In this document: piece after piece, positions 27,254 through 35,483 of the stretch
Layout of the letters: every line of letters begins with the position of its first letter
Position numbering within the stretch: the stretch's first letter is position 1
NCBI RefSeq assembly: GCF_002028405.1
Contig: NZ_CP020046.1
Coordinates: 62,001-126,000 of the forward strand
DNA: 64,000 nt
DNA from: Thiomonas intermedia
GTDB lineage: Bacteria > Pseudomonadota > Gammaproteobacteria > Burkholderiales > Burkholderiaceae_C
Reading direction: 5' to 3'
Position numbers and translations under genes: made by a program
The notes under the pieces: model-generated
What the model was told of the DNA's origin: nothing
The model's database searches: none
What the model saw: the letters and a program-made list of their open reading frames with translations, nothing else

Positions 27254-28705
27254 TCAAAGACTATCGGGCAGTTCCAGACCCGCCTCGCGCAGCTTCTGCA
27301 GCTTGTGCCGCAGGGTTCGCGGGCTGATGCCCAGTCGCTGCGCCGCGAGCTGTTTCGAACCCTGGCTGTGCTGCAGCGCCTCGGCAATCAACTGGCGCTC
27401 GTTGAGCGCGAGTTCGCTGTCGAGATCTCCCATGGCCGCCTGCGGCGCGAGTTGTGGCTGAGCAGACGCGGCCGCTCGCATGGGCCGATCACCGGAGGAC
27501 GGCGGAAACAGCAGATCGCCAGCAGTGATCACGCCGTCCTGGCTGAGGATGGCGGCTCGCTGCATCACATTGTCGAGTTCACGCACATTGCCCGGCCAGC
27601 GATGAACCAGCAAAGCCTGCTGCGCAGAAGCGTCGAGCCGGGGCGGCGCAGGCATGGCGAACGCCGCCGCATGCCGCTTCAGCATGGCGCTGGCCAGCGG
27701 CAGAATGTCGTCACGACGTTCGCGCAGCGGCGGAATCTGGACCGGAAACACGCTGAGCCGGTAATACACGTCCTCACGCAGCACGCCCTGCTGCACGGCC
27801 TGCTGCAGATCGCGGTTGCTGGTGGCGATGATGCGCAGATCGAGCACGATGCGCTTGCGCCCACCGAGCCGCTCGATCTCGCGCTCCTGCAGCACCCGCA
27901 GCAGTTTGGCCTGCAGCGCCGGGGCCATTTCCGTCACCTCGTCGAGCAGCAGCGTGCCGCCCTGCGCCTGCTCGAACTTGCCGGGCGCCGACTGGCCCGC
28001 CCCGGTGAAAGCGCCTTTTTCGAAGCCGAACAGCGTGGCCTCCAGCAGCGTTTCGGGAATGGCCGCGCAGTTGATGGCGATGAACGGCCCCGAAGCGCGG
28101 GGCGATTGCGAATGCACATATCGCGCCATGACCTCCTTGCCGACCCCGCTTTCCCCCAGCAGCATCACGGTGACATCGGTCTGCGCAGCCTTGCGGGCGA
28201 TGCCGAGGATCTGCTGCATCGCGGCGGACTCGGCCACCAGTTCGCCTTCGCCCTGAGGCCTCGGTTTGACCCTGGGCGCCGCTGGCGGGGCAACCGGCGC
28301 AGGGCCCGGAGCGGCCTTGGGCGCGACGAGCAGCACCGCAGCGGGAACAAACTGCCGAATCTTGGCCAGCGCCTGCGACAGTTCGAGAGGCGCATTCAGG
28401 TAGTCGGCCGCGCCGCTCTGCAGCGCCTGCACGGCCGCCTGTACCGAGCCGTGACGCGCCATTACCAGCACCGGCAGGCCCGGACGCAGGCGATGCAGTC
28501 GAGTCAGCACGCGCGTGGCGTCGATGCCGCCCCCATCCCCGTCGCAAAACACCAGATCGGGCGACCAGCCCTGCTCGACCGCGCGCACCGCCCCCTCCTC
28601 TTCCGTCTGCAGCGCCACGACGCAGCCCGCGCCCGCAAGTTCGTCGCACAGGCGCTGTCCCCGCGACGCATCGCGGTCGAGCAGCAGAATTCTCGGGGAC
28701 GTCAT
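27254..28705 (-). CDS. sigma-54-dependent response-regulator activator (FlrC/FleR-like) with a degenerate receiver
   Basis: A 483-residue activator: receiver domain (1-115), AAA+ domain with Walker A 'GESGVGKE' and the sigma-54-contacting 'GAFTGA' loop, and a Fis-type HTH at the C-terminus ('GSKQLAAQRLGISPRTLRHKLQKL'). The receiver keeps Asp10, Asp12 and Asp55 but has Ala105 where the conserved Lys should be ('LNAPLE') and 'MARHGS' in place of the Thr/Ser region, so normal phosphoswitching is doubtful. No histidine kinase is adjacent, unlike FlrB-FlrC or FleS-FleR pairs. The start at 28705 ('MTSPRILLLDRDAS') is chosen over 28786, which lies upstream of the predicted transcription start near 28771. 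Confidence 0.88.
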   Translation of the reverse strand: MTSPRILLLDRDASRGQRLCDELAGAGCVVALQTEEEGAVRAVEQGWSPDLVFCDGDGGGIDATRVLTRLHRLRPGLPVLVMARHGSVQAAVQALQSGAADYLNAPLELSQALAKIRQFVPAAVLLVAPKAAPGPAPVAPPAAPRVKPRPQGEGELVAESAAMQQILGIARKAAQTDVTVMLLGESGVGKEVMARYVHSQSPRASGPFIAINCAAIPETLLEATLFGFEKGAFTGAGQSAPGKFEQAQGGTLLLDEVTEMAPALQAKLLRVLQEREIERLGGRKRIVLDLRIIATSNRDLQQAVQQGVLREDVYYRLSVFPVQIPPLRERRDDILPLASAMLKRHAAAFAMPAPPRLDASAQQALLVHRWPGNVRELDNVMQRAAILSQDGVITAGDLLFPPSSGDRPMRAAASAQPQLAPQAAMGDLDSELALNERQLIAEALQHSQGSKQLAAQRLGISPRTLRHKLQKLREAGLELPDSL

Positions 28706-28781
28706 GGAGGTGGATCGCCTGGGGTGGATTGCCGTGCGGCGGGTGCGGCATGCGAAAAAGAAGAAACTCAAGCGGGAAGTT

Positions 28782-28797
28782 AGCAAATCCGAGGCCC
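28782..28797 (-). promoter_or_regulatory. probable sigma-54 promoter for the FlrC-like activator
   Basis: The - strand reads GGGCCTCGGATTTGCT. GG-N10-GC spacing is exact and the -12 half TTGCT is perfect, while the -24 half differs from TGGCAC at three positions. Position and the known FleQ-to-FleR hierarchy support it. Confidence 0.55.
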
Positions 28798-28801
28798 GCC
28801 G

Positions 28802-28821
28802 GGTGACGATTTTCCGTCACC
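28802..28821. other. hairpin between the two activator genes
   Basis: GGTGACG (28802-28808) and CGTCACC (28815-28821) make a seven-base stem with a six-base loop, 19 bases past the stop of the upstream activator. There is no U-tract, so it is not a clear intrinsic terminator. Confidence 0.45.
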
Positions 28822-28839
28822 TTGGCGCGGCGGGAAAGC

Positions 28840-29949
28840 TCATTCCTTCGCTTCGGCGCCCAGTCCGTACTTGCGGATCTTTTCAACCAAAGTGGTCCGG
28901 CGCAAACCCAGATGCTGGGCGGCGTGGGCAATCACGTGGCGGCTGCGCTGCAGGGCCTGTTCGATCAGGCTGCGTTCGATCTGCTCGAGGTAGGCGCGCA
29001 GATCCATGCCCTCCTCGGGCAGAACGGGAGCCAGCGCGGGTTCGGCCATCGCTTCCATCAGCGCGTGCAGGCCGTCTTGCTCGTCTTCTTGCGGCGCGGC
29101 AATCGCGGCCTGTTCGTCCAAGCCAGTCTCTGCAAGGCCCAGATCGCACCCCGCCCGTAGTTTGGGGGGCAGATCGGCCAGCCGCACGATGGACCCGGCA
29201 TGCAGGATGAGCAGGCGCTCCATCAGGTTCTGCAGCTCGCGCACATTGCCCGGCCAGCGATAACGCAACAAAGCCTGCTGCACGCCTTCGCCGAATCGCA
29301 CCCGGCCCAGGCCCTGCGCTTCCAGCCGTTGCAGCGCATGCTCGGCCAGTTGAAGAATGTCATCGCCGCGTTCGCGCAAGGGCGGCACCTGTACCGGAAA
29401 CACGTTCAGCCGATAGTAGAGATCCTCGCGAAACCGGCCCAGGCCGATCTGTTGCTCCAGATCGCGGTGCGTCGCGGCCACGATGCGCGCCTGCGAAGCC
29501 AGCACCTCGCTGCCCCCCACGCGCTCGTAGCTCTTCTCCTGCAGCACGCGCAGAATCTTGACCTGCAAAGGCGGGCTCATCTCGGCGATTTCGTCGAGAA
29601 ACAACGTGCCGCGCCCGGCCAGCTCGAAGCGCCCCTTGCGCGCATTCAGCGCTCCGGTGAAGGCGCCCCGCTCATGGCCGAAGAGTTCACTCTCCATCAG
29701 CTCGCCCGGAATCGCACCGCAGTTCACCGCGACGAAAGGCCGCGCGGCGCGGGGCGACCATGCATGGACCGCACGCGCCACCAGTTCCTTACCCGTGCCC
29801 GACTCTCCCAGAACCAAGACCGTGCTGTCGGTCTGCGCCACGCGGCGAACCTGCTCACGCAGGATGCGCATGGGCGCGCTCTCGCCCAGCAGCGGCACAT
29901 CGGCAGTCAGGGCGTGCGCAGAGATCGGGTCGTCAAACATGGCCGACAT
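28840..29949 (-). CDS. sigma-54-dependent activator without receiver domain (FleQ/FlrA-like role)
   Basis: About 369 residues, consisting of an AAA+ domain and a C-terminal Fis-type HTH only. Walker A is 'GESGTGKE' (48-55), the sigma-54 contact loop 'GAFTGA' is at 95-100, and 'LFLDEIAEM' is Walker B. The HTH is '[29 protein letters not shown]'. FleQ and FlrA normally carry about 130 extra N-terminal residues; these are missing here, so c-di-GMP or FleN control of the FleQ kind may differ. Starts at 29949, 29940 or 29970 are all possible; none has a convincing ribosome site. It is the best candidate master activator in the window. Confidence 0.85.
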   Translation of the reverse strand: MSAMFDDPISAHALTADVPLLGESAPMRILREQVRRVAQTDSTVLVLGESGTGKELVARAVHAWSPRAARPFVAVNCGAIPGELMESELFGHERGAFTGALNARKGRFELAGRGTLFLDEIAEMSPPLQVKILRVLQEKSYERVGGSEVLASQARIVAATHRDLEQQIGLGRFREDLYYRLNVFPVQVPPLRERGDDILQLAEHALQRLEAQGLGRVRFGEGVQQALLRYRWPGNVRELQNLMERLLILHAGSIVRLADLPPKLRAGCDLGLAETGLDEQAAIAAPQEDEQDGLHALMEAMAEPALAPVLPEEGMDLRAYLEQIERSLIEQALQRSRHVIAHAAQHLGLRRTTLVEKIRKYGLGAEAKE

Positions 29950-30024
29950 TCTCGCAGTGGTTCCACCCACCGAACGCCCCTGCGACGCCGGGGCTGACGC
30001 GACAGGTCTGGGCCGTGACGCCGC

Positions 30025-30846
30025 TCAAGGCAGTTTGCGCAGAATGCCATCCGTGCCCGTCTGCTTGCGCAGTGGGTCTCGCGCAGCGCGGGCTGCGTCG
30101 GCGTTCCGGTAAGGTCCGACGTAAAACAGGCGTAGCCCTCGAACATCCTGCCCGGCCACGCAGACCCGGGTGTAGCCCGCGCCGTGCAGCTTGCGGGCGA
30201 GGCGGTCGATGCTCTGCTGCTTGCCAAAGGCGCCAACCTGCACATACCAGCCCGCCGCACGGCAGATGCCAACCGCGCCGGCCTGGCGATGCTTCCCGGC
30301 AGATGGGGTGGAAGCCTGCGTCGTTCGCGCGGGTGCGGCAGATTTGCGCTCCGGCGCCTTGGGCTTGGGCTTGACGGTCGAAGATGGGGCGGCCGCCGAG
30401 GCTGTCGTCTGCGGGGCCACAGCCTGCGTTGCGGGTGCCGAGGCGACGGAATGAGCAGCCGAAGCGGCAACCGAAGCGGCTGCCAGACTTGACGCTTTGC
30501 TGGATACGGTGGATACGGCGGGTGCGCTTGCCGGGGTGGACGCGCCTGGAGCGGGAGCACTGGCCGAAGACAGCGCATTCATGGCCGCGGCTGCCGCACG
30601 CTCTTGTTGCGCCGTGCTCAGCGCCGGCTTCGGCTGAGCCGCCGCCACCGCCGACGCGGCCCGCGTGGCGACATTGGAGGCGCTCGATGCCGGATGGACG
30701 ACAGTGCTCTTGGTGCCGGAATCAGGCCCGCGCAAGCCCAGTACGGCCCACGCGATCACGCCCAGGAGCATGGCGACGCCGAGAACGAGAATGCTGCGAT
30801 TGAGCCAGCGAAGACGGTTTTTCAGGGGTTGGAGATCGTCGTTCAA
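30025..30846 (-). CDS. single-pass membrane protein with C-terminal SPOR domain
   Basis: The 273-residue protein has a cytoplasmic N-terminus, one TM (about 18-38, 'SILVLGVAMLLGVIAWAVLGL'), a long Ala/Ser/Pro-rich periplasmic linker and a SPOR domain (about 195-270, 'WYVQVGAFGKQQSIDRLARKLHGAGYTRVCVAGQ ... FYVGPYRNADAARAARDPLRKQT'). SPOR domains bind denuded glycan strands of peptidoglycan. Its ATG overlaps the motD stop by four bases, so it is coupled to the stator gene. A role in anchoring stator or basal body to the wall is inference from this linkage. Confidence 0.85.
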   Translation of the reverse strand: MNDDLQPLKNRLRWLNRSILVLGVAMLLGVIAWAVLGLRGPDSGTKSTVVHPASSASNVATRAASAVAAAQPKPALSTAQQERAAAAAMNALSSASAPAPGASTPASAPAVSTVSSKASSLAAASVAASAAHSVASAPATQAVAPQTTASAAAPSSTVKPKPKAPERKSAAPARTTQASTPSAGKHRQAGAVGICRAAGWYVQVGAFGKQQSIDRLARKLHGAGYTRVCVAGQDVRGLRLFYVGPYRNADAARAARDPLRKQTGTDGILRKLP

Positions 30847-31703
30847 GAGTGCGTTCCGGGGCTGGGCGGCGTGACGGCGGCCGGTGCGGCTGGCGCCTGT
30901 GTGGGCACGATGGGGGTCTCGTTCACGTTCGCATTGCTGAGGGGCGACACGATCACCACGCTGACACGCCGGTTGGCGGCGCGTCCCTTGGCTGTGTCGT
31001 TGGATGCGACCGGATGATATTGACCATACCCCGCGGCGACAAGTTGCTCAGGCGGAACGCCCTGAGCTATGAACATTTCCACCACGGACACCGCCCGGGC
31101 CGACGACAAGGCCCAGTTGGACCGGAACAGCGGCGTGTTGATCGGCCGGTCGTCAGTAAACCCGTTGACCTGGATTGGATAGGCAACCCCCTGCAACACC
31201 CCGGCGATCTGATCGAGCAAGTCCTGCGCCTGAGGCGTCAGTTCGGCCTGCCCCGAGGCGAACAGCACCGTGTCATGAATATCGATGACCACGCCCAGTG
31301 GCGTCATGCGCACCTGCACATCGCCCTTGCGGATGGCGCCGGCCAGCAGCGATTCGATCTGTCGGGCCACGCCTTCGAGGGTTTTCTGCACTTCCTTGGC
31401 CGCCGGCCCGCCGCGCCCCGGCGGCACGACTTCGGGCTTGAGCTGCTTGGGAATGGGCGGCAGGTCGATGGCCGACGGCATGCTGTTGAAGGGCTGCCCC
31501 ACCTGAACCGGATTGGGCGTGGTGGGCTGACCGGTGAAGGCCGCAATCATGGTCTGCGACAGCACCTTGTACTTGCCTTCGTTGAGCGAGGAGATCGAAT
31601 ACATCACCACGAAGAAGGCGAACAGCAGGGTGATGAAGTCGGCATACGACACCAGCCACCGTTCGTGGTTCTCGTGCTCTTCGTGGGCTTTTTTGCGGGC
31701 CAT
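30843..31703 (-). CDS. motD: MotB/MotD-family flagellar stator protein
   Basis: The 286-residue protein starts 'MARKKAHEEHENHERWLVSYADFITLLFAFFVVMYSISSLNEGKYKVLS', with the essential proton-binding Asp in 'YADFITLLFAFF', followed by a plug region and a C-terminal OmpA-type peptidoglycan-binding domain ('NGFTDDRPINTPLFRSNWALSSARAVSVVEMF'). The N-terminus resembles the MotD subtype known from Pseudomonas rather than enteric MotB. Its MotA/MotC partner is not in the window: the upstream gene is PilZ-like and the downstream one a SPOR protein. Confidence 0.92.
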   Translation of the reverse strand: MARKKAHEEHENHERWLVSYADFITLLFAFFVVMYSISSLNEGKYKVLSQTMIAAFTGQPTTPNPVQVGQPFNSMPSAIDLPPIPKQLKPEVVPPGRGGPAAKEVQKTLEGVARQIESLLAGAIRKGDVQVRMTPLGVVIDIHDTVLFASGQAELTPQAQDLLDQIAGVLQGVAYPIQVNGFTDDRPINTPLFRSNWALSSARAVSVVEMFIAQGVPPEQLVAAGYGQYHPVASNDTAKGRAANRRVSVVIVSPLSNANVNETPIVPTQAPAAPAAVTPPSPGTHS

Positions 31704-31733
31704 GGAAAATTGGTTCTCTGGAAACCTGGGCGC

Positions 31734-32339
31734 TCACGCGCCCTTGCGCTGCCGCGCGACCTGGCGACGATGGTGACGGAAGATGAGCCGGTCGAGGTCG
31801 TTCTGCACTTGCTGATCGAGCGGATCGAGATCCAGCGTGTGCCAGAACTGGCCGCGGTCGGGGCGCTGCTCCGTGATCTGCCCGGAGAGCACCAGCGGCA
31901 AGGCGATGCGATGCCGCAGGTAGATGCGCGCCCACAGGCGGCGGCCTACGTCCAGCGGCTGCTCGCTGGCCCAGCGCAATTTGCGCGACGACAGGGCACA
32001 GGGCCGCTCGGAAGGCAGACTGCCCAGCCCTCGCAAAGCCGTGCTGGCCATCAACAGAAGCAGATCGACGCGCCGCTCCAGGTTGTGGATGGGATCGGAG
32101 CGGCCATGCTCGCTGTCGTGCGATACCGAGGGCTCGTCGAGCATGAGCAGCGCACGCAGCAGCGTGTTGTTGTCGGCCATGACCTCGGCGCGGGCCTGAG
32201 GCGGGCTCAGTTCGTCCACCCAGTCCAGCGGAAAGACGCCGTCGAGCTGCACCGCCGCAACTGCGCCGTGCAGCGCGTCGGGGTGGCTGGCGAAAAATCG
32301 GGAGTCGGGGAAATCGGTGGATTCGCTGGGCTGGGACAT
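31734..32339 (-). CDS. atypical PilZ-like protein candidate in the fliD-fliS-motD operon
   Basis: A 201-residue soluble protein. Residues about 130-175 ('CALSSRKLRWASEQPLDVGRRLWARIYLRHRIALPLVLSGQI') look like the beta-barrel core of an atypical PilZ domain, and the helical middle resembles the tetramerising tPilZ family. The canonical RxxxR and D/NxSxxG motifs are not clear, so c-di-GMP binding cannot be asserted. A strong ribosome site (AAGGAGAG) fixes the start at 32339, not 32366. It lies 30 bases before motD, where a c-di-GMP brake acting on the stator would make sense; this is inference. Confidence 0.55.
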   Translation of the reverse strand: MSQPSESTDFPDSRFFASHPDALHGAVAAVQLDGVFPLDWVDELSPPQARAEVMADNNTLLRALLMLDEPSVSHDSEHGRSDPIHNLERRVDLLLLMASTALRGLGSLPSERPCALSSRKLRWASEQPLDVGRRLWARIYLRHRIALPLVLSGQITEQRPDRGQFWHTLDLDPLDQQVQNDLDRLIFRHHRRQVARQRKGA

Positions 32340-32416
32340 GGCGCTCTCCTTGAAAATCAAAGGCATTGTCCCATTGCTGCAAAAGGCGGGCCAGTGCTCG
32401 CGCGCACGGCGCCAGC

Positions 32417-32818
32417 TCAGGCTGCGGCCTGTTCCAGCCCCTGATGCCAGGAATCGCGCAGCGCCGTCACCACCGTTTTGCAGTCGTCGATGGCTTGCAG
32501 ATCATCGAAAATATTGGCCTGCGCCAGACGGCCCAGCAGATAGGTGTAGATGCGGGAAAGCCGTTCGCCCACGGGCTGCTCGGCAAGCTGCTGACCATCG
32601 GGCAGCGCCGCGAGCAGATGCTCGACGAGCTGATAGGCGCGTCCCAGCGACTGGCCCTTGAGCGGCAAATCCTTGCCGTCCGGATGGCGCAGCGCAGTTT
32701 CCGCACGACGCAGGTATTCCAGAATGCCGTCGAGCCCCAAAACGTAGAGCTTGTCGCCAGCGACCCCCTGGGTTTCCACCTGACGATAGGCGCGCATGGC
32801 AAAGGCTGCTGCACTCAT
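32417..32818 (-). CDS. fliS: flagellin export chaperone FliS
   Basis: The 133-residue helical protein begins 'MSAAAFAMRAYRQVETQGVAG', close to the FliS consensus, and contains 'LPLKGQSLGRAYQLVEHLLAALP' and 'LYTYL-like' core helices. FliS binds the flagellin C-terminus before export. A GGGAGA ribosome site precedes the ATG. The first 38 bases of the gene and its leader are duplicated immediately upstream (see 32781-32886), producing an overlapping small ORF. Confidence 0.93.
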   Translation of the reverse strand: MSAAAFAMRAYRQVETQGVAGDKLYVLGLDGILEYLRRAETALRHPDGKDLPLKGQSLGRAYQLVEHLLAALPDGQQLAEQPVGERLSRIYTYLLGRLAQANIFDDLQAIDDCKTVVTALRDSWHQGLEQAAA

Positions 32819-32886
32819 GAAAATCTCCCGAAGTGACGATAGGCGCGCATGGCAAAGGCTGCTGCACTCATGAAAATCTCCCGAAG
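32781..32886 (-). repeat. exact 53-bp tandem duplication covering the fliS start
   Basis: 32781-32833 and 32834-32886 are identical, including the fliS ribosome site, start codon and the first twelve codons. A partial third start (TGACGA) follows at 32887. The perfect identity suggests a recent event. Confidence 0.95.
32815..32871 (-). CDS. 18-codon leader ORF created by the duplication, coupled to fliS
   Basis: The upstream copy has its own ribosome site and ATG (32871). Because 53 is not a multiple of three, its frame shifts after 'MSAAAFAMRAYR' and ends at a TGA (32815-32817) that overlaps the fliS ATG as ATGA. The peptide is therefore a duplicate fliS start plus six new residues (HFGRFS). 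It could couple fliS translation to initiation at the outer site; whether it is translated is not known. Confidence 0.55.
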   Translation of the reverse strand: MSAAAFAMRAYRHFGRFS

Positions 32887-32907
32887 TGACGACGGTCCAA
32901 CGTCGAT

Positions 32908-34875
32908 TTAAGTGGAACTGGAACTGCTCGAACTGCTGGAACTGCCGTTGGCCGAATCGAAATACGCAGTCAGATACTGGCCCACCGATTGCAGCTGGGC
33001 CACCTGCGTCTGCATGGCGTTGAACTGTTGCTGCAGCAGCGCCGTCTGCGCCGCTGCGCTGTTCTGCAACTGGGTGATCTGCTGGTTGATGCCTTTGATC
33101 GTGTTGTTCAGGCCGCTGGTCGCGGCGGAAACGAACCCGCTCTGAGTATTGAGCGCCTGCGTCAGAATGGCATTCATCTGCTGGTAAAGGCCCTGACTGA
33201 CGGTGACCGAGCCCAGGCTGCCCGTGGCCTGGCCGGTGATGTTCACCTGCAGACCCAAGGCCGCGCCAGGACCGGTGACCGTGAGCTGCTGCCCTGCCCC
33301 GGTGCCGGCCTGCCCGTTGATCGAACCAATCACATCCGTACCCTTGACGGTCTGCAAGGTCGTACCGACGCCGGTGCTGCCTGCGGATGCGGCCTGCGTG
33401 GACACCACGGTGAAGCTCTGCGCACTGCCGTAGCCCGAGGTCTGAAACTCCAGGCTGCCGTTGTTGTTGACGGCGCTGATGCCGCCCAGACCCTGCTGGC
33501 TGAGCGTGGCGTTGATGGTGGCCACCATGCTGTCGACCGTCGATCCCGAGGCCAGTTGCACCGAGACGCTGGTGGCTCCCGAACCGAACACCAGCGTCTC
33601 GGAACTGGTGATGCCGCCGCTGGCCACCGCATTGGCTGCGGTGAACGTGCCTTGCGTGGCCCCGGAGGTGACATTCACCGCGTAGGTGCCCGGCTGGGTG
33701 TTGTTACCCGCGCCCACGTACTGCACATTGGCGTTGGTCGCGGTGCCCACCTGGCCGAACAAGCCGGCCACGGCGTTGTAGTTGCTCTGAAGGGCCGTAC
33801 CGAGTGTGCCCGTATCGAGCGAAAGAGAACCATCCTGCGCCAGGCTGATGCCCACGGCGCCGAGCGAGGTGTAGGCGCTGCCCGGCGTGGTGCCGATGCC
33901 CTGGCCGCTGATCAGGTTGAGCAGTTGGGTGCGCAGCGTCTGGATGCCGGCATTGCCGATCAGCGGTCCACTACCCGAAGCGCCGCTGGAGGTGGAGCCG
34001 CCGTTGAACGCGGTGAGCTGGTTCAGCGTGCCCATCGTGGTGTTGAAGGCGGTGACGAAACTCTGCACCGAGGTGACGAAGGCGCTGGTGTCGTTCGCCA
34101 CGGTCAGGGTGGTCGATCCGCTGGCCTGCAGCAGATTCAGGCTCACGCCCGGAATGGCACCGCTCACCGCATTGGTCGCGCTGGTCACCGACAGGCCGTT
34201 GATGCTCACCGAGGCGTTGCGGGCGGTCTGGCTTTCCGTCATGCCGCCCGAGGCGCTGGCGCTGTAGCTCAGGTTCGCGAGCGAACCTGTGGCCCCGCTG
34301 GTGCTGACCGTGAAGGCATTCGCCGCCCCGGTGTTGTTGCCCGTGAGCGTCAGGCGATAGCCGGTGCCATCAAAAATGACGGCGGCATTCACCCCACTGT
34401 TGGATTGATTGATCGCCGCGGCAATGCCGTTGAGCGAGTTGTTGCTGCCATCGATGCTGATATTGGTGACGGCGCCGCTGCCCACCTGGATCTGCAGCGA
34501 GCCTGTGCCCACGGCCGTGTTGGTGGCCGAGGCGAAATCGCCGGAATAGACGCTCTGCGTCTGCGCCAGAACGATGTTGCTCAGCGAGTACGTGCCCAGC
34601 GGCGCGTTAGAGCTGGCCGTGCCCGACACCGCGCTGGAATTGCTCAGATTGACTGTGCGATTGTTCAGACTGGTGACGTTCTGCAGGCCGGCCACGGTCG
34701 ACTGCAGGCTGGAGAGGCTGCTCTGCACCGACCCCCAGGCGCTCAGCGTGGACTGGTACGACTGCTCCTGGTTCTGCAGCAGCGTGATGGGCTGCTGGTA
34801 GGCCGCCGACAGCGATGTGATCAACGACTGCACGTTGATCCCGCTCACCAACCCTGAAATGGATACCGACGACAT
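32908..34875 (-). CDS. fliD: flagellar cap protein FliD
   Basis: The 655-residue filament cap has the FliD N-terminal domain ('SGLVSGINVQSLITSLSAAYQQPITLLQNQEQSYQSTLSAWGSVQSSLSSLQ'), a Ser/Thr/Ala-rich variable middle and the C-terminal coiled-coil ('GFVSAATSGLNNTIKGINQQITQLQNS ... YLTAYFDSANGSSSS'). The extreme C-terminus is a poly-Ser run. FliD pentamers promote flagellin polymerisation at the tip. A GGAG ribosome site precedes ATG 34875, with a sigma-28-type promoter just upstream. It leads fliD-fliS-pilZ-like-motD-SPOR. Confidence 0.95.
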   Translation of the reverse strand: MSSVSISGLVSGINVQSLITSLSAAYQQPITLLQNQEQSYQSTLSAWGSVQSSLSSLQSTVAGLQNVTSLNNRTVNLSNSSAVSGTASSNAPLGTYSLSNIVLAQTQSVYSGDFASATNTAVGTGSLQIQVGSGAVTNISIDGSNNSLNGIAAAINQSNSGVNAAVIFDGTGYRLTLTGNNTGAANAFTVSTSGATGSLANLSYSASASGGMTESQTARNASVSINGLSVTSATNAVSGAIPGVSLNLLQASGSTTLTVANDTSAFVTSVQSFVTAFNTTMGTLNQLTAFNGGSTSSGASGSGPLIGNAGIQTLRTQLLNLISGQGIGTTPGSAYTSLGAVGISLAQDGSLSLDTGTLGTALQSNYNAVAGLFGQVGTATNANVQYVGAGNNTQPGTYAVNVTSGATQGTFTAANAVASGGITSSETLVFGSGATSVSVQLASGSTVDSMVATINATLSQQGLGGISAVNNNGSLEFQTSGYGSAQSFTVVSTQAASAGSTGVGTTLQTVKGTDVIGSINGQAGTGAGQQLTVTGPGAALGLQVNITGQATGSLGSVTVSQGLYQQMNAILTQALNTQSGFVSAATSGLNNTIKGINQQITQLQNSAAAQTALLQQQFNAMQTQVAQLQSVGQYLTAYFDSANGSSSSSSSSSST

Positions 34876-34908
34876 ACTGGACTCCGAACGCGTTACCGCT
34901 TGTGAGAT

Positions 34909-34935
34909 TTAACGACACACCCGACCCGAACTGTA
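34909..34935 (-). promoter_or_regulatory. probable sigma-28 (FliA) promoter for fliD
   Basis: On the - strand TACAGTTC and GTCGTTAA are separated by exactly 11 bases, each two mismatches from TAAAGTTT and GCCGATAA. Spacing equals that of both flagellin promoters. Confidence 0.55.
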
Positions 34936-34955
34936 GGGCCAAGGGACGGCAAGCG

Positions 34956-35369
34956 TCAGGCTTTTTCCTGCAGCAGACTGCCTGGTGGCATCGGTTGATC
35001 CGGGCTCTGGGTTGCCGCCTTGACCACCTGCTCCGAGGGCACGAAGTAGCGCACGAAAACCTGCTGGGTCGTCTTGTCTTTGAGCTCCACGAGCAGTTGC
35101 CCCGGGTGATCGCCGCTTGGGTCCAGCCCGGCGCTCAGCGCCACCGAAGGCGCTTGCTGGCTGACCTGTTTTTGCAGCGTATCGGCGGCCTGGGCCAGCG
35201 TGGAGGGCGGCACCGTGGGCGCCGCGGCCTTTGTGACCGTGCCCGCTGCAGCGGGGCCACTTTGCGGTAACGCATTGTTACCTTGCACCGAAGTCGCCCC
35301 CGGTTGGGTCGGCGTCACCGTCTGCGGCTTTCCGAAGCCAGACAGGCCAACCAAATTTTGAACGTCCAT
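34956..35369 (-). CDS. flaG: FlaG-family flagellar protein
   Basis: The 137-residue protein has a Pro/Thr/Ala-rich N-terminal half and a FlaG-like C-terminal domain with a beta region ('LLVELKDKTTQQVFVRYFVPSEQVVKAA'). FlaG proteins lie between flagellin and fliD in many polar flagellates and influence filament length. Position here, flagellin-flaG-fliD on one strand, fits that exactly. The start is not marked by a strong ribosome site (a GGGGG lies upstream). Confidence 0.8.
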   Translation of the reverse strand: MDVQNLVGLSGFGKPQTVTPTQPGATSVQGNNALPQSGPAAAGTVTKAAAPTVPPSTLAQAADTLQKQVSQQAPSVALSAGLDPSGDHPGQLLVELKDKTTQQVFVRYFVPSEQVVKAATQSPDQPMPPGSLLQEKA

Positions 35370-35423
35370 GATGCCCCCATATCAGGCAGATTCGCCCCAA
35401 TACAAACGCACAAAACAGATGGC

Positions 35424-35456
35424 AAAACCCCCGGGACACCTGACGGCGGCCCGGGG
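35424..35456 (-). terminator. intrinsic terminator after the first flagellin gene
   Basis: CCCGGGG (35450-35456) and CCCCGGG (35429-35435) form a seven-base stem with a 14-base loop. Read on the - strand it is followed by GGTTTTG, a short T-tract. It lies 28 bases past the flagellin stop. Confidence 0.7.
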
Positions 35457-35483
35457 AAACCCTCTGGAGAAACTCAGGCGTGC

